64,000 nucleotides of DNA from Acanthacorydalis orientalis (lineage: Eukaryota; Arthropoda; Insecta; Megaloptera; Corydalidae). Shown piece after piece: positions 1-11,549 of the stretch. A program made the position numbers and the translations under genes. The stretch is taken from positions 37,837,818 through 37,901,817 of the forward strand of contig CM068315.1 in the NCBI GenBank assembly GCA_034766995.1, read 5' to 3'. The notes beneath the pieces were generated by a model. That model worked only from the letters and a program-made list of their open reading frames with translations, searched no databases and had not been told where the DNA came from. How positions within the stretch are numbered: position 1 is the first letter of the stretch; every line of letters starts with the position of its first letter.

Positions 1-7
1 AAGGTGT

Positions 8-1001
8 TTGGTGTCAGGGAAGAAAAATCATTCCTCCCCGAAATCTGAAACTAATACAAGTCCACCCGAATCAACAATTATTCGATTAGTGAATAATTTT
101 GAAGAGACTGGATTGATTAAAGATAAAGAAGCGTCATCAAGTGTTCGTATTGCTAGTTCTGAAGAAAACATTAACTCGGTTCGTCAAAATATATTGAAAG
201 ATCCAAGAATGTGATTTTCACGAAGTTTACAGAAATTGAACCTTGCACAGATGTATTTTACATAAAAAATTATTGCTGAAAATTTATAATGTTCAATTAA
301 AACAATAATTGAAGCCAGCAGACCATTCACTGCATCAGAGATTTGTTAACTTGGTACTGGAACAATAATATGGTTTTTCTGAAAAAATCCTCCTTTGCAA
401 TGAGGCTCATTTCAAACTCTCTGGCTATGTTAACAAGCAAAACTGCCGAATCTGTAGTGAAGAAAATCTGAGAGTGATTATTGAAAAGCCACTGCATACA
501 GAAAGAGTGGCTGTTTGGTAAGCACTTTGGTCCAGTGGAGTCATTGGTCCTTACTTTTTTGAGAATCAGACTGGCAAAGCGATTACTATGATTACAGAAA
601 GAACCCGAAACATGACAATCAGTTTTTTGTGGGAAGAATTAGATGATATTGACCTGAAAGACAAATGGTTCCAGCAAGATGATGCAACAAGCCATACAGC
701 TGATGAAACAATGGATTTATTGAGTACGAAATTTCCTGGTCGTGTTATTTTCAGAAATGGATACATTAATTGGCCACTAAGGTCCAGAGATTTAACACCG
801 TTGGACTACTTTCTTGGGGGTCACGTTCAAAAAGACATATGTACGCCAATAATTCGAAAACAATTTCCGACCCAAAAGATAAAATCCGAAGAGTAATTGG
901 TAAGATAGAGCCCCAGCTGTGTAGGGATGTTATTGAAAAAATTTAAAAGAATGAATAAAGCACCTGGCGGTCACTTACACGATATTATTTTTCATTTATA
1001 A
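8..1001 (+). pseudogene. Broken Tc1/mariner-superfamily transposase (insect DUF4817-type)
   Basis: Decayed transposase that would cut and paste its own element. The N-terminal part (8-214) shows the linker to the second helix-turn-helix, with ESTIIRLVNNFEETG followed by SEENINSVRQN. The catalytic part continues in other frames: NEAHFKLSGYVNKQNCRI near 399-450, VIGPYFFEN near 541-567, then KWFQQDDATSHTADET and DLTPLDYFLGG before a C-terminal GGHLHDIIFH ending at 1001. It is interrupted by a stop at 212, a frameshift before 399, a TAA at 519 and a TAA at 894. The first catalytic aspartate, normally just before EAHF, is Asn here (AAT at 399-401). The second (QQDDATSHT) and third (TPLD) survive. 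The 5' end lies outside or at the window edge, so terminal repeats cannot be judged. Two further relics of the same family lie at 6151 and 59574. Family assignment is confident; function is certainly lost. Confidence 0.88.
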
Positions 1002-2077
1002 ATGGCATACCCTCGACTATTATTTACAGTAAAGAAACTTGAAATTTCAGCGCATGTTCTGTATTTTATTTGAAATTAAAAAATTCTTAAAAAAAATATT
1101 AAAAAGAATGTCCTTGTTGGAAAAATCTGCATTTATATTATTACTAATAAAAATTCAAATTTGTATATGATTATAATTAAAACATTAATTAATATAATGG
1201 AAATTAATAGAATTTTAAGAGTAATTTATAAATGTGTCTAGATTATGCAAACTTTTTGTGTTTATATAAAGGTTTATTCTTTGAAAGTCAAAAAATAATA
1301 AATAATGTTAACGTTATTACTTCTAATGTAAATCATTTATCAATTATATATTTCTATGAAAGTTGAAGATGAATGAACAAATAGATCGATTTTAATGATC
1401 TTTCTTTGCAGTTCTTTATCTACAAATCACTTATTGCTATTAACAATTATAATCATTTTCTAACGAAATAAATGCTTCTAAGTATTTAAACTTAACATAT
1501 TTTAAAGTTAAAAAAGGATACTTAATTTCATACAATTTACTCAGATGTCAAATCTTATATAAAAATTGTCTTTAAAAATATTCAAGTGTGGTGGCACTGA
1601 GGAAGAGAAAATAACTAACAGACCGGTATTGGGGTTAGAGCCGTTACTTATTATTCTTACAACAATAAGTTCAATACATCGATATCTCAACATTTTAGTC
1701 CAGCTCTGTATTGACTTGCTTGTTTTCGACTCCGCCCACAAACGGCGTTATCTAATACTTGTCTTATCGTATACGCGAACTGAATCTCTTAATTCGGTGA
1801 CGTCGCGGTTGGTTATGAGGTCGCATAAATTGCCGTGAATAATTTTACTTAATCTGAATAAGGGCAACTCATCTAACAGGCCTAATAATGCAAGTCACTT
1901 ACGTGAATAATGTCTTTCATGTTGTTTTAAATGATTATAGGATTGTTCATTAGACACTACTACACAAACGAAGATAAAAGACCTGAAATATAATATAGCA
2001 TCGATACAAGCAAATGCGAAAAAGTATCCAATTGATTTAAATCATAAATAATTGTTATTTTAATCTCTCTCTCTCTT

Positions 2078-2133
<56 letters not shown>

Positions 2134-2157
2134 CACACACATATATATACACGCATG

Positions 2158-2192
<35 letters not shown>

Positions 2193-4372
2193 ACAAATTT
2201 TAAAATAAAGTTACCTGATATTTTTTAATATTTGTTTACTAGTTCAATAATATTAAAAAGTTGATAAACATAATATAACCCATTGCATGTCTTAAAATAT
2301 GTTTACTTGTATTAAAGTAAACATGTTGTTCAATATAAAAATGGAAAATAAATTATAAGCTGTATAAGAATCACCTTGTCTTTCATAATTATTTTTCGTT
2401 TTTCACTTTTTAAATGAAGACATGACTATTAATAAATATAGTCAAAAATATCAATTGAATACAAATATCGAAATGTTTCCCAAAAAGAATAAATTAATTT
2501 TATATCTGAAACGCCATAAAAATCATCATTTACCATACTCTAAGACAGAAATATCTTATTCTCGACAACAGTTTCAAGACATTCCACCTAAAATTCTACT
2601 GCTGCATAACAACGCTTAACCACATACAAGTTTCAAGACTCAAGGAACAATCTCAAAACTTTAGTCTACTCCTCTGCTCTATTTATCGTATAATTCAAAC
2701 TTAGTATTGACTATTTACTAGCTCTTTAAAACCCTCACGACTACAATACATAACAAAAATTGTTTGAATAGTTAAACGATTGGCAGAATTGAAAAATAAA
2801 AAATAATGACTTGTTTCAAAGTAAATACACCTTTTATAAGATATAATGGGTTTGTTGCTCATTGGGGTTTTAGGTTACTTCGATAGCTAAGATCATTAAA
2901 CCCCGAAAAAATATAATAAAATCAAATACTGTGTAAAAATCATATAAACATACTCGTCATCTTTATAATAATAAATGAAAAGTATCCGTATATCCTAATA
3001 ATAAATAGTGTCCTATTATTCTTTATACGACTAATATATATGTATGTATTCATACATACATATATAAATAGAGATAGAAAGAAAAAGAGAAGAGAAAAAA
3101 TGACAGAATTAATTGATGAAACATCTAATTACAAACTAACGTATCGTTTTATTGAAACGTGCTATTCAATAACAGCAATATTTGATAAAAAAAATATTAT
3201 AAAATATTGCAAAAAGTATTGAAGTTTTATAATTTTCGAACAGGAGAATTATGTAAATCAAAACTAATAAAATAGTATAGTATAGTTGAAAAGAAAAAAA
3301 TGCTATTGAATGAAAATAATAATATATATTATTTTCTTCATTAATATATGCGACGTTTATCTTGAAAATGTATTTAGTTGAACGAACAATACTTTATTAA
3401 TTACATATGTCTAAAATACGTCTACAAAATTAATTATTTAAATCATATTAAATTCAATCATTATTAATTACAAATAGATTGAATATAAAGTCGTAAACTC
3501 TCTTGTGAACCACTTATTATCACATAAATTGGATACGATAAATCTACGCTCGAAACGAAACGTATTCGAACAGATTTGCACACGAGCACTGTTTCTATAT
3601 TATGTTGCTACGCGTCGATCACACAAGACAATTTATATGCCACATTTAAATCGTTAAAACAAGAGACTTGAACGATAGATACATTTTATATGGTGCTGTT
3701 ATATGGCTTGACGTGCAGCAATGTCAGCACATTCATTGCTAACCAAGACGACGTGATGCCGAACAAAACGAAATCGAGTTGTTTTATCTCAAGAGGATAG
3801 AATAAATAAGCAGTTCTGAAATCGTGTGAAAATAATGAATGTATAAAATGTACAGTATAGATGCAGAGAGGATGAAACCTGTGGTGATGTCGAAGAAACG
3901 TAATTTTCGAAAAATGATCGTTTTGAAAAGTTAAATTTTGTAAGACATGATAAAAGTATTGAAACAATTGTATATATTTTATATGCTTGATTGTGCTCGA
4001 CTACTGAATTGTTTTATTAATATTTCAGTCCATTCACAATATTAAAATTATACAATTTGAAACAAAGTGCTAAATAAGAAGGCACGAGTTTAAATTAAAA
4101 AAGAATTCTTATAAAATGATAAACAATTAAAACAACTTTTAGTGTCTAAATACAAATATATTTCTATATATATAAAATAATTCCATCATCAAATTTCTGT
4201 GAAACATTTTTTTTTATTTTTCGTGTAGACTACCTTCTCTTCATGTAACACATTAACTATTTCCATTCCCGATCATCAATGATTGGTTGATGGATATCGT
4301 GTGCTCTTTGTTCTGATTGGTTGACATCAATCACATGTATGTAGCTATTTTACAGTGTACGAAGAAAGAGGT
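1002..4372. other. AT-rich intergenic stretch, no gene seen
   Basis: No recognisable coding sequence on either strand. About 1590-1850 has somewhat higher GC and opposing frames of 66 and 90 codons, neither resembling a known family. About 3480-3960 is similar. The compound microsatellite at 2063-2192 is listed separately. Confidence 0.6.
2063..2192. repeat. Compound (CT)n/(TA)n/(TG)n microsatellite
   Basis: A pyrimidine CT run passes into TA, then interrupted CA/TA, then TA and a terminal TG run. It has no coding capacity. Confidence 0.95.
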
Positions 4373-4380
4373 GTGTATAA

Positions 4381-5277
4381 CAGTGGTATCAACCACGCGG
4401 CTCGCGGCCCAAAGCTTGAAGTTGATTTTATTAAAATAATAAAATAGAATTTAAAAATACATTAAATATATTTTTAAAACATTGCAAATTATAGAAGTAT
4501 ATTATAATGAACACCATTTTATAGTCAATTCCGATTTAGTTCATTTTCATATGTACAAAAATTGTCAAGAATTATATTACAGTTTTAATTTTAGTAAATA
4601 AGCTTCAAATATTCAAGAATTATTATTTGAATTTGAAAACCGATTTGAAGGATTAAAAGCATGTCAAAAAGATTTTTACTATTTAGTGCTCCGTTTTCTT
4701 TTAACACCGAAGAGGCAAAACATAACATACAAGTGGAATTGATTAAAAGTCAGTGTAACACGATGCTGAAAGAAAAATATAATAAAGTTGGATTACAGAT
4801 TTTTAATTGTACTTGCCAGAATATTTTATTGAAATGTATATGTTTGAAGCAAGAATCTTGAAAATGTTTGGTAGTGCATAATTATGTGAACAATTATTTT
4901 CCCTTTTAAAGACTAATAAGACTTTGTACAGGTCAAAATTGACAAACATTTAACATCAATAGTAAAAATATCATTATCACAAAAAGTTACACCCGATATT
5001 GATAAAATAGTTTGTCAAAAAATATCAGGTTTCTAGAAAAAAAATATTTTTTGTTAATTTTTCTAATTTAAAATTTTATTGTAACACTTAATAATTTTTG
5101 ATTTTTATAAATTCATTAAAGAAAAAATAAATGTAAATTTTAAACGGGTTATTTTCGAATATAAATAAAAGACATTTTTTCGCTCGCTTAATTTTGGGTG
5201 ACTTTTTTTATCTGCTGTCCGCACTCTCTTGAACTGAATTTGGTGGTCCGTGTTCATATATGAGTTTGATACCACTG
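4381..5277 (+). mobile_element. Short hAT transposon with terminal repeats and 8-bp target duplication
   Basis: The element begins CAGTGGTATCAA and ends TTTGATACCACTG, a matching inverted terminal repeat of the hAT type. It is flanked by GTGTATAA (4373-4380) and GTGTATAT (5278-5285), an 8-bp target-site duplication with one mismatch, as expected for hAT. At 897 bp it is far shorter than an autonomous hAT (about 2.5-4 kb) and retains only the 3' part of a transposase. It is therefore an internally deleted, non-autonomous copy. Boundaries are set by the terminal repeats. Confidence 0.88.
4606..5036 (+). pseudogene. C-terminal fragment of hAT transposase
   Basis: Remnant of the transposase C-terminal dimerisation region. 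Visible pieces in order are FENRFEGLKACQKDF, LLFSAPFSFNTEEA, VELIKSQCNTMLKEKYN, then KMFGSA followed by LCEQLFSLLKTNKTLYRS, and finally TPDIDKIVCQK. This is the arrangement in hAT transposases related to GTF2IRD2/ZBED5-like proteins. It has a frameshift near 4660, a stop at 4859-4861 (TGA) and further stops before the end. The N-terminal BED zinc finger and most of the RNase H-like catalytic core are missing, so it cannot be active. Confidence 0.82.
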
Positions 5278-5285
5278 GTGTATAT

Positions 5286-6150
5286 GTTTTAATCGTAAAA
5301 CTGATGACATTTATTCAAAATATTGTATTCACTGAAAGCTTTAGAGTAAAAAATTTGTTACACATTTTAACATTGTATTTTGTTGTTAATTTTTATAAAC
5401 TTTACGACATACATTTTATAGAGATTATTTGTGCGTATAATTTATTAATTTCTGTTATTTGTTAGAGGAGAACAAGCGTTAGCGAACGGGAAACGAAGCC
5501 CCCCTCCGTGGTGAGGTGTATAGCGAGTAGGAGGCAGAGCCCGCTGGTAATTTAAAACATAGTTTTATAACATTGTTTACGTAAACTAGAATACTAAAAG
5601 TTTAGAAGTAGAATAAATTAAATAATTAAAACATTGAACGATAACATACTGAATATAATTCACCAAAACTTTATACTCATTTACTTTAAAAACTGCTTCG
5701 TTATGAATATTTTCATTGTATTTTATTACAACTAATCTTCATGCATTCTTAGTTCAGTACAACATCAATGAAGGCTATTCGTGGAACTAAAATAAATACT
5801 AGCAGTAATTCTTGAAAACTTAATATTTTAAACTTGTTATAAATAAAAATTAATGGAAAACTATTCATTGAGAACATAAAGCTCAAACTATACTTTTACT
5901 TTTCATACCTGATAAAATAAAATAAAAAACGAAATTACGATTAAAAATTATTTTAATTCAATCTCTGCAAGTACTCATAAATTTATTATTCCTTGTATTC
6001 TGCCAAATACATTCAAACATTTATTAATTTCATGTACAACTATTAAGAAACCTTTCGTATTCTTGAATTAATTATTTAGTTTTATTTATTTCTATTCATT
6101 TATTTATTTCAATTTTTGGACTAAGATAAAAACATGATTTATAATTTATT
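5286..6150. other. AT-rich stretch, no gene seen
   Basis: Only the GC-rich dispersed repeat at 5466-5547 stands out. The rest is AT-rich with no recognisable coding frame. Confidence 0.55.
5466..5547 (+). repeat. GC-rich short dispersed repeat, copy 1
   Basis: An abrupt GC-rich patch in AT-rich DNA. Its end (TAGCGAGTAG, then GAGCCCGCTGG) matches the reverse complement of 19525-19604, about 24 of 29 bases over the best part by eye. A weaker third member is at 28866-28905. No reading frame or RNA fold that I recognise. Confidence 0.6.
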
Positions 6151-6750
6151 CATGTCAGATAAAGCATTTTTTTTCATTTAAACGACTATATGAACAAGCA
6201 GAATAGTCGATATTGGAATACTGAGTATCCACTTGAATTGCATCAAAAGCTGCTGCATAGTTCAAAAGTTACTGTATGAAGTGCATTTTCGTCTTTCAGC
6301 GTTATAAGAACATTCTTCATCGAAGACGATAACGGAAATACCATAAACGTTAACGTATCCGTCTACACTAACATGATTACAATATTTCTCACGCAAAAAT
6401 TAATTCGATTTCCACAAAAGTACATGGTTCCAACAAGATAGAGCAACAAGTTATACCTGCTGTATGAGCGCTCTTTCCGAATCATTTCTAAAAATGGAGA
6501 TATTTGGCCAGCAAGCTCATCTGGTTTTATGGTGTATGATTATTTTTTTTAAATTTATCTAAAGAGCAAGGTGTATATTGATCATACACGTACTATCCAT
6601 GAACTTAAATTAAAAATCCAAGAAGCAAATGCGAAAATTCCGCCAGACATGTTAAGACACGTAATGGAATAATTCTGACTAAGATTACAGGAGTGCGTAC
6701 CCCGAAATGGTGCTCATCTATCAAGTGTTATTTTTAAAAAATTAAATAGG
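6151..6750 (+). pseudogene. Second broken Tc1/mariner-superfamily transposase copy
   Basis: Same family as 8-1001, keeping the catalytic half only. Pieces in order: SDKA then FHLNDYMNKQNSRYWN near 6155-6225, LHSSKVTV near 6250, a VIRTFFIEDDNGNTINVN stretch near 6300-6350, a degraded catalytic segment around 6425-6445, KSKVYIDHTRTIHELK near 6565-6615, PPDMLRHVME near 6640-6670, and a terminal HLSSVIF near 6715. The first catalytic aspartate is present here (GAT 6158-6160), unlike the copy at 8-1001. There are multiple stops and frameshifts. No terminal repeats identified. Confidence 0.75.
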
Positions 6751-7985
6751 CCGATATACAAGAACATGTAAGAAAAATTATGTAAAAATTAATGATAAAA
6801 ATTTGAAATTTTCCCAATCTTCTGGCGTACCTGTATATACTTTTTAGTTTTCATGTTGAATATATTTCAAAGCACGTAAAATTATATACAGTAGTATATT
6901 TTAGATACAAACTGATACCATTATCATTTTAAAAATAGTTAATTAAATCGATCGAATTTTTCTCATTTTGTTTTAGCAAAATAAATTTAGTATGAAAATC
7001 CAAAAATATTTAATTTGATTCTTACTTCGAATTTCATTTTTATGTTTTCTTTTTTTTATAAATACTATGATTCGAATATCGTTACATTTTTTCTTTTAAC
7101 TAACATTTGCACACATTTAAATATTTTCATTTATAAAATGAATAATATTTATAAATCATCTCTTATTTCTGTTCAATGATATACATTATATAGAGTTTCT
7201 CTAACAGAAATGCATCCTTCAAGAACATAAAATTCTCAGAAGATTCGTTGATTAAATACGATTACTTGTTAAACAAGAAAAGTTATTTTACAATTCACAA
7301 ACAAATATTTATTTAAGATAAAGAAAACTATAAATAATTAAACGAGCCATTTACTTAACAAACAGAATAAGGAAAAATGTTTTTGCATGAAACAAAAATG
7401 TGACATGAATAATTCGACAAGTTTATGATGCCATTTTAAAGCTCGCGACCTTTCATGCTAACGTGGCAAATTTTCCGACTGGACCTTAGATGTAAAGGTC
7501 TCAGTCAGTGCTTTGTTGAAATGATATTACACGGGGGAATTGGTGCACATACCCTCTCTTTCTTTCTTTCGTTTGTACCGCCAGTACTTGCCCTGAAACT
7601 TGTATGTGTAATGGCTTCGTGCGTGATTCAACTGCTAATTCACTGTTTGCGACTGCTGTGTATGCCTCGCACAACCATGAAACGACTTTTATTATTGCTC
7701 TCTGTAGTGATTTCATAATCGTGAGTATTATTAAAAAGCCGAGACTTATTGACACTTATTGAGGAGATGTTACCCTGCATTTTATTTAAATATTATTACC
7801 AAGAAACCATTACATTCAATGAATTCAACATTTTGTTTCAATAAGCGACTTGAACAAATTTTATTATGAAAAAGAATCAAGAAAAATATGTCCAGTATTA
7901 AATTTCCTTCAAGTTCTATTAACCTAATTACAGTTTAATTAAAAAAAATGCTCTCCTAAAAATTTATTCTCCGTGTAACTTTTAA
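6751..7985. other. Intergenic stretch with a GC-elevated patch at about 7440-7760
   Basis: Mostly AT-rich. The patch at 7440-7760 has higher GC and two opposed frames of 84-87 codons, neither matching a family I know. It could be a non-coding exon, a regulatory island or an unrecognised repeat. Confidence 0.45.
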
Positions 7986-8173
7986 TTAGATTGGTGCAAA
8001 AATAATTGAGGTTTTTATCATTTTAAGTTTGGCACTGATTTTTCCAGTTACCGTTATCTTTTGTTAGTCATGTGATACATTATAGTAAACAATGAAATTA
8101 GCACTACTGATCTCGCCTTATGTCTATTGTTTTCATTCTTTAGTATTGTTGGATATAACCTCTTAAAGTAGTC

Positions 8174-9157
8174 ATGAAAAAAACAAATTCGCGCGATTTT
8201 GTTGTATGAGACTAATTGGGACGCAAAACAACAGAAACTACTCAAAATATCAAATTTGTTTTTGACGAAGAGTCAACTAGCGAAGATACAGCTCAACACT
8301 GGTTCCAAAAATTGCATAATAGAAACGAAAGCTTTGACGATTAGGAAAGTCGTGGACGTTCTTCAGCTATCGACAATAATGATTTAAGAACCATTATTAA
8401 AACAACTTGAGAGGTGGCAGAAGAACTCAGTGTTCATCATTCAACAGTTGTTCGGTATTTGAACCCAATTGGGAATACAATAAAGCTGGATAAATGGGTG
8501 CCGTGTGAACTAAACAAACATCAAGCAATACTGTGATACGAAGTCTGCTCTACGCTTCTTTTGCGTAACAAAAATGATTTTTTTCTTAATCGCATTGTCA
8601 CATATGATGAAAAGTGGATTCTTTTTAACATTTATCACAGTGGGTAGACTGAGGAGAAATACCAAAACAGTTTTCTAAACCGAACCTTCATGAAAAAAAG
8701 ATTATGGTCACTGTTTGGTGGTCGGCAAGTGGCATTAATCACTACAATATCTTAAACCTTGGTGAAACAATAACAGTAGAAAAATATTGTCACGAAATTA
8801 AAAAAATTCATGAGAAGTTGTATCGTTTACGGCCAGCATTAGTCAATCGAAGAGGACCAATTCTTCTTCATGACAACGCCCGAACACACGTCTCACAAAT
8901 GACTAAAAAAATTAAATGAACTGGATTATGAAACCAAAACTCATCCACCTTATTCTCCGGACCTGTCTCAGACAGAATATCATTTTTTAAACATTTGAGT
9001 AATTTCCTACGAGAGAAGCTTTTCAAATATCAAGAATCAGTTCAAAGCGCTTCCAATGAATTCTTTAATTCCAGAATTCTACAATTCTATCTTGTAGAAA
9101 TAAACTTGTTTCCCTTTGAATAAAGTGTGTACAGACCAATGGTCTTTATTTGGTTAA
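8174..9157 (+). pseudogene. Mariner DD34D transposase, broken
   Basis: A mariner transposase is recognisable over its whole length. The DNA-binding half has an AQHWFQKLHNRNESFDD segment, EVAEELSVHHSTVVRYL and the LDKWVPCEL linker. The catalytic half has YDEKWILF, VTVWWSASGINHYN, GPILLHDNARTHVS and PPYSPDLSQTEYHFL, with a decayed C-terminus to a stop at 9155. The first catalytic Asp (YDEKW) and second (HDNAR) are present. The third, normally Asp in the PTDYH motif, is Glu (GAA 8975-8977). Several stops (for example TGA around 8201 and TAG near 8342) and frameshifts make it inactive. The start is the ATG at 8174 by analogy with family length. Confidence 0.88.
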
Positions 9158-9203
9158 AAAATATAATTTTTAAATGATATATACCTGTTTATACTCGATT
9201 CGT

Positions 9204-9232
9204 AAAAACCGCAATTATTTTTCACCTGCCTA
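9204..9232 (+). repeat. Extra copy of the mariner 3' terminus
   Basis: Sequence ending CGCAATTATTTTTCACCTGCC closely resembles the true end at 9327-9356. It is preceded by the same TTTATACTCGAT context as the outer copy (9191-9200 and 9311-9322). The 3' end of this mariner therefore appears twice in direct orientation, about 120 bp apart. Confidence 0.7.
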
Positions 9233-9356
9233 ATTTATCTACACTTGATTTATAAACATTATTTATCTACATTTTGATTCATAAATATAAATTTAACTGG
9301 TATATGCATTTTTATACTCGATATGTAAAAACCACAATTATTTTTGCACCAACCTT

Positions 9357-9414
9357 AGATATATCTAAATGTAAATTATATTTTTGATTCAACTTATTTA
9401 AAAGGATTATTTTT

Positions 9415-9471
<57 letters not shown>

Positions 9472-10544
9472 CTGTACGTGTGTAAAGTACACAATTTTTT
9501 GTCTATTTGTTATTAAAAATATATTCGGAACAAAACTGAAGTTTAATTCGAATATTTGTTTAAATTATAAATAATAATAATAAGTTCTTTCCATTCGAAG
9601 TATTAAAAAATATATCTATAAATCTAACAGATTAAGTAATTGGACTTTTAACCGATCAATCTGCAGAAAAGTTTCTCGAAGACTCTCTTTTGCTTCTGAT
9701 GTATTGAGCTTATCCGCTTTTTCGCTTCCGTAAACTTTCTTTTCCATGAACTTTTCTTTTCAACAATAAATTGATTCCTAACCTGAAGGGTTGTCCTTCG
9801 CAAACAGTGTGAAGTATTCGTTGAATTTTAATTATCGATTTCATTTGATCAGGCTCATCAAACGTATTTATGTTTAACATTTATTTTAACGTTTACGCTT
9901 ACAGTTTCTAATTAACATATAATCGAAAAATCGAATATGAATTTCAATAAAGAAACAATGTATATATACGCTTTTTAAATTTAAATTCTGCTATAAAAAG
10001 TACATAAAAATAACTTTGCTGATGTCCATTTCTTTTATATACATCACATTATAATTCAATCCCTGATATATTGAATCATAAAACGAGTTTGCAGAGATAG
10101 ATATCCACCGGATCTATACATTTGAAAAACATTTCATCTAAATCGTATTTCAAATTCAGATATGAAATAATTTATTCTAAAAGAATGTTTTTTCACTGTC
10201 GTAACAAATTGAGTAAAATAAATACATCAGTGTAAAAACTTTTTTCGCTATTCCTACTCCGCGATATGAACGGTTGTCAATTTGAAAATAACGCTATATA
10301 CGAAATGATTCCTGTCAATTCAACATCAACCGCAATCATTAATTACACACACGAGTGGACATCAGTCTCGCATATTATGTAATACTAATCAAAATGTCAA
10401 TCCGCCAATGTTTTTCATTTGATATTTCAATTTCAGTGAATAAATATTCTTAGTTATATTATTTTCCAACCATTTTTAAACGAAGTTCATACATAAACAT
10501 GTATTTTCCAACAAATTTATTTGTGTTTTGTATATATATATATA
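9357..10544. other. AT-rich stretch, no gene seen
   Basis: Contains a (TA)n(TG)n microsatellite at 9417-9471. Otherwise no recognisable coding sequence, terminal repeats or RNA genes. Confidence 0.6.
9417..9471. repeat. (TA)n(TG)n microsatellite
   Basis: A TA run passing into a TG run. Confidence 0.95.
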
Positions 10545-11065
10545 AGATGAAAAACAGAAAAAGAAATATTATATTAATATTAATTAAAAATTATATTTAT
10601 TTCATCTAATTGTTAAATTTTTAAGATAAATTTATTTAACAGTTATATTGATTTGTATCTTTGTATCTGAAAATACTTACTTTTTATAGTCTCCATTTTG
10701 ATAAATAATATACAACTTTTTGAAGACATTTTTATTACAATGTTCATTTATATAATTTTTTTAAAGTTATGTTAAGATTTTTAATATTAGTACCATATTA
10801 AATTATATATCTTGAAAAAATTCTAAAATAATAAGCATTAATTGTTTATATCTTTTCTAAACCAATATTTGAAATAGAATTTAAAGATATTTTATAGTTA
10901 ATTGAGCATTTTTTACTTAGCTCCAACTAAATATAAATTCTTAATTTCTAATAATCTAATTATCTCTGTTCTAAATTATTTTAATGTGTAAGTTATATAA
11001 AAGAAATGCATTTACAACAGAATAATGAGGAAAATAGTTGAATACAAGATTGATACTTAATACTT
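10545..11065 (-). repeat. Unrecognised dispersed repeat, copy 1 (inverted)
   Basis: The reverse complement of this block aligns with 20499-20999 almost end to end. Shared runs include TGGTACTAATATTAAAAATC, ACATTGTAATAA, TTATATAACTTACACA and ATATAACTGTTAA. Both copies end next to a polypyrimidine/(TA)n tract (here at 10540-10550). Weaker similarity seems to continue past 11065 toward 11280. No coding frame of note. Confidence 0.75.
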
Positions 11066-11391
11066 TTACATCTTATTAATGAAACAAATTGTATATGTGA
11101 ATAATTCGAAATTACGGAACAATAACATTATATATCTACAATTTTCCACTGGAAATAATTGCAAAAATTATGTTCATTTTTCAAAAGAAAAATATATAAA
11201 TACATAAGAAATTTTAAAATATTTCATATATGAGAGAATGTCATTTTATACTAATAATATTTTTATACCAACATAAAAAATAAATAATAGACTGGTAGAA
11301 AAATAATTGCGGTTTCTGTTTTCTGAATTCTAATCTTATTTTTTTTCAGCGAAAGTGTCATTTAATTCGGTTCATGTTAACACTTTCACGG

Positions 11392-11477
11392 CGGGCGTCA
11401 CGTATGCGTGACTTTGGCTGCCAGCTGTTTTCATCGGACATCACATATGCATGATTTTGGCTGATAGCGATTTTCAG
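11392..11477 (+). repeat. Two 43-bp subterminal direct repeats in piggyBac left end
   Basis: Units 11392-11434 and 11435-11477 are each 43 bp, starting CGGGCGTCACGTATGCGTGA and CGGACATCACATATGCATGA. A third partial unit starts at 11478 (CGGGCGTTAAATGTG). The first unit overlaps the terminal repeat. Each unit holds an internal palindrome-like CACGTATGCGTG or CACATATGCATG. Subterminal repeats like these are candidate transposase-binding sites; that role is inference. Confidence 0.8.
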
Positions 11478-11549
11478 CGGGCGTTAAATGTGTCTAAGAT
11501 ATCGTTCTCGTGACAATCTATATTTAACATGATATGTTTATTTAAAGCA

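Larger units (their letters stand above)
7986..9356 (+). mobile_element. Decayed mariner with Hsmar1-like terminal repeats
   Basis: The left terminal repeat contains TTGGTGCAAAAATAATTG and the right end (9327-9356) contains CAATTATTTTTGCACCAA, an inverted pair. The span of 1371 bp is slightly long for a mariner (about 1.28 kb). The excess comes from a duplicated 3' terminus (9204-9232 and 9327-9356). A decayed DD34D transposase fills the centre. The terminal repeat resembles that of the family that includes human Hsmar1; that comparison is from general knowledge. Confidence 0.88.

Noticed and set aside
7455..7755. Opposed 84- and 87-codon frames in a GC-elevated patch
   Set aside because: Neither translates to a recognisable protein; composition alone does not support a gene.
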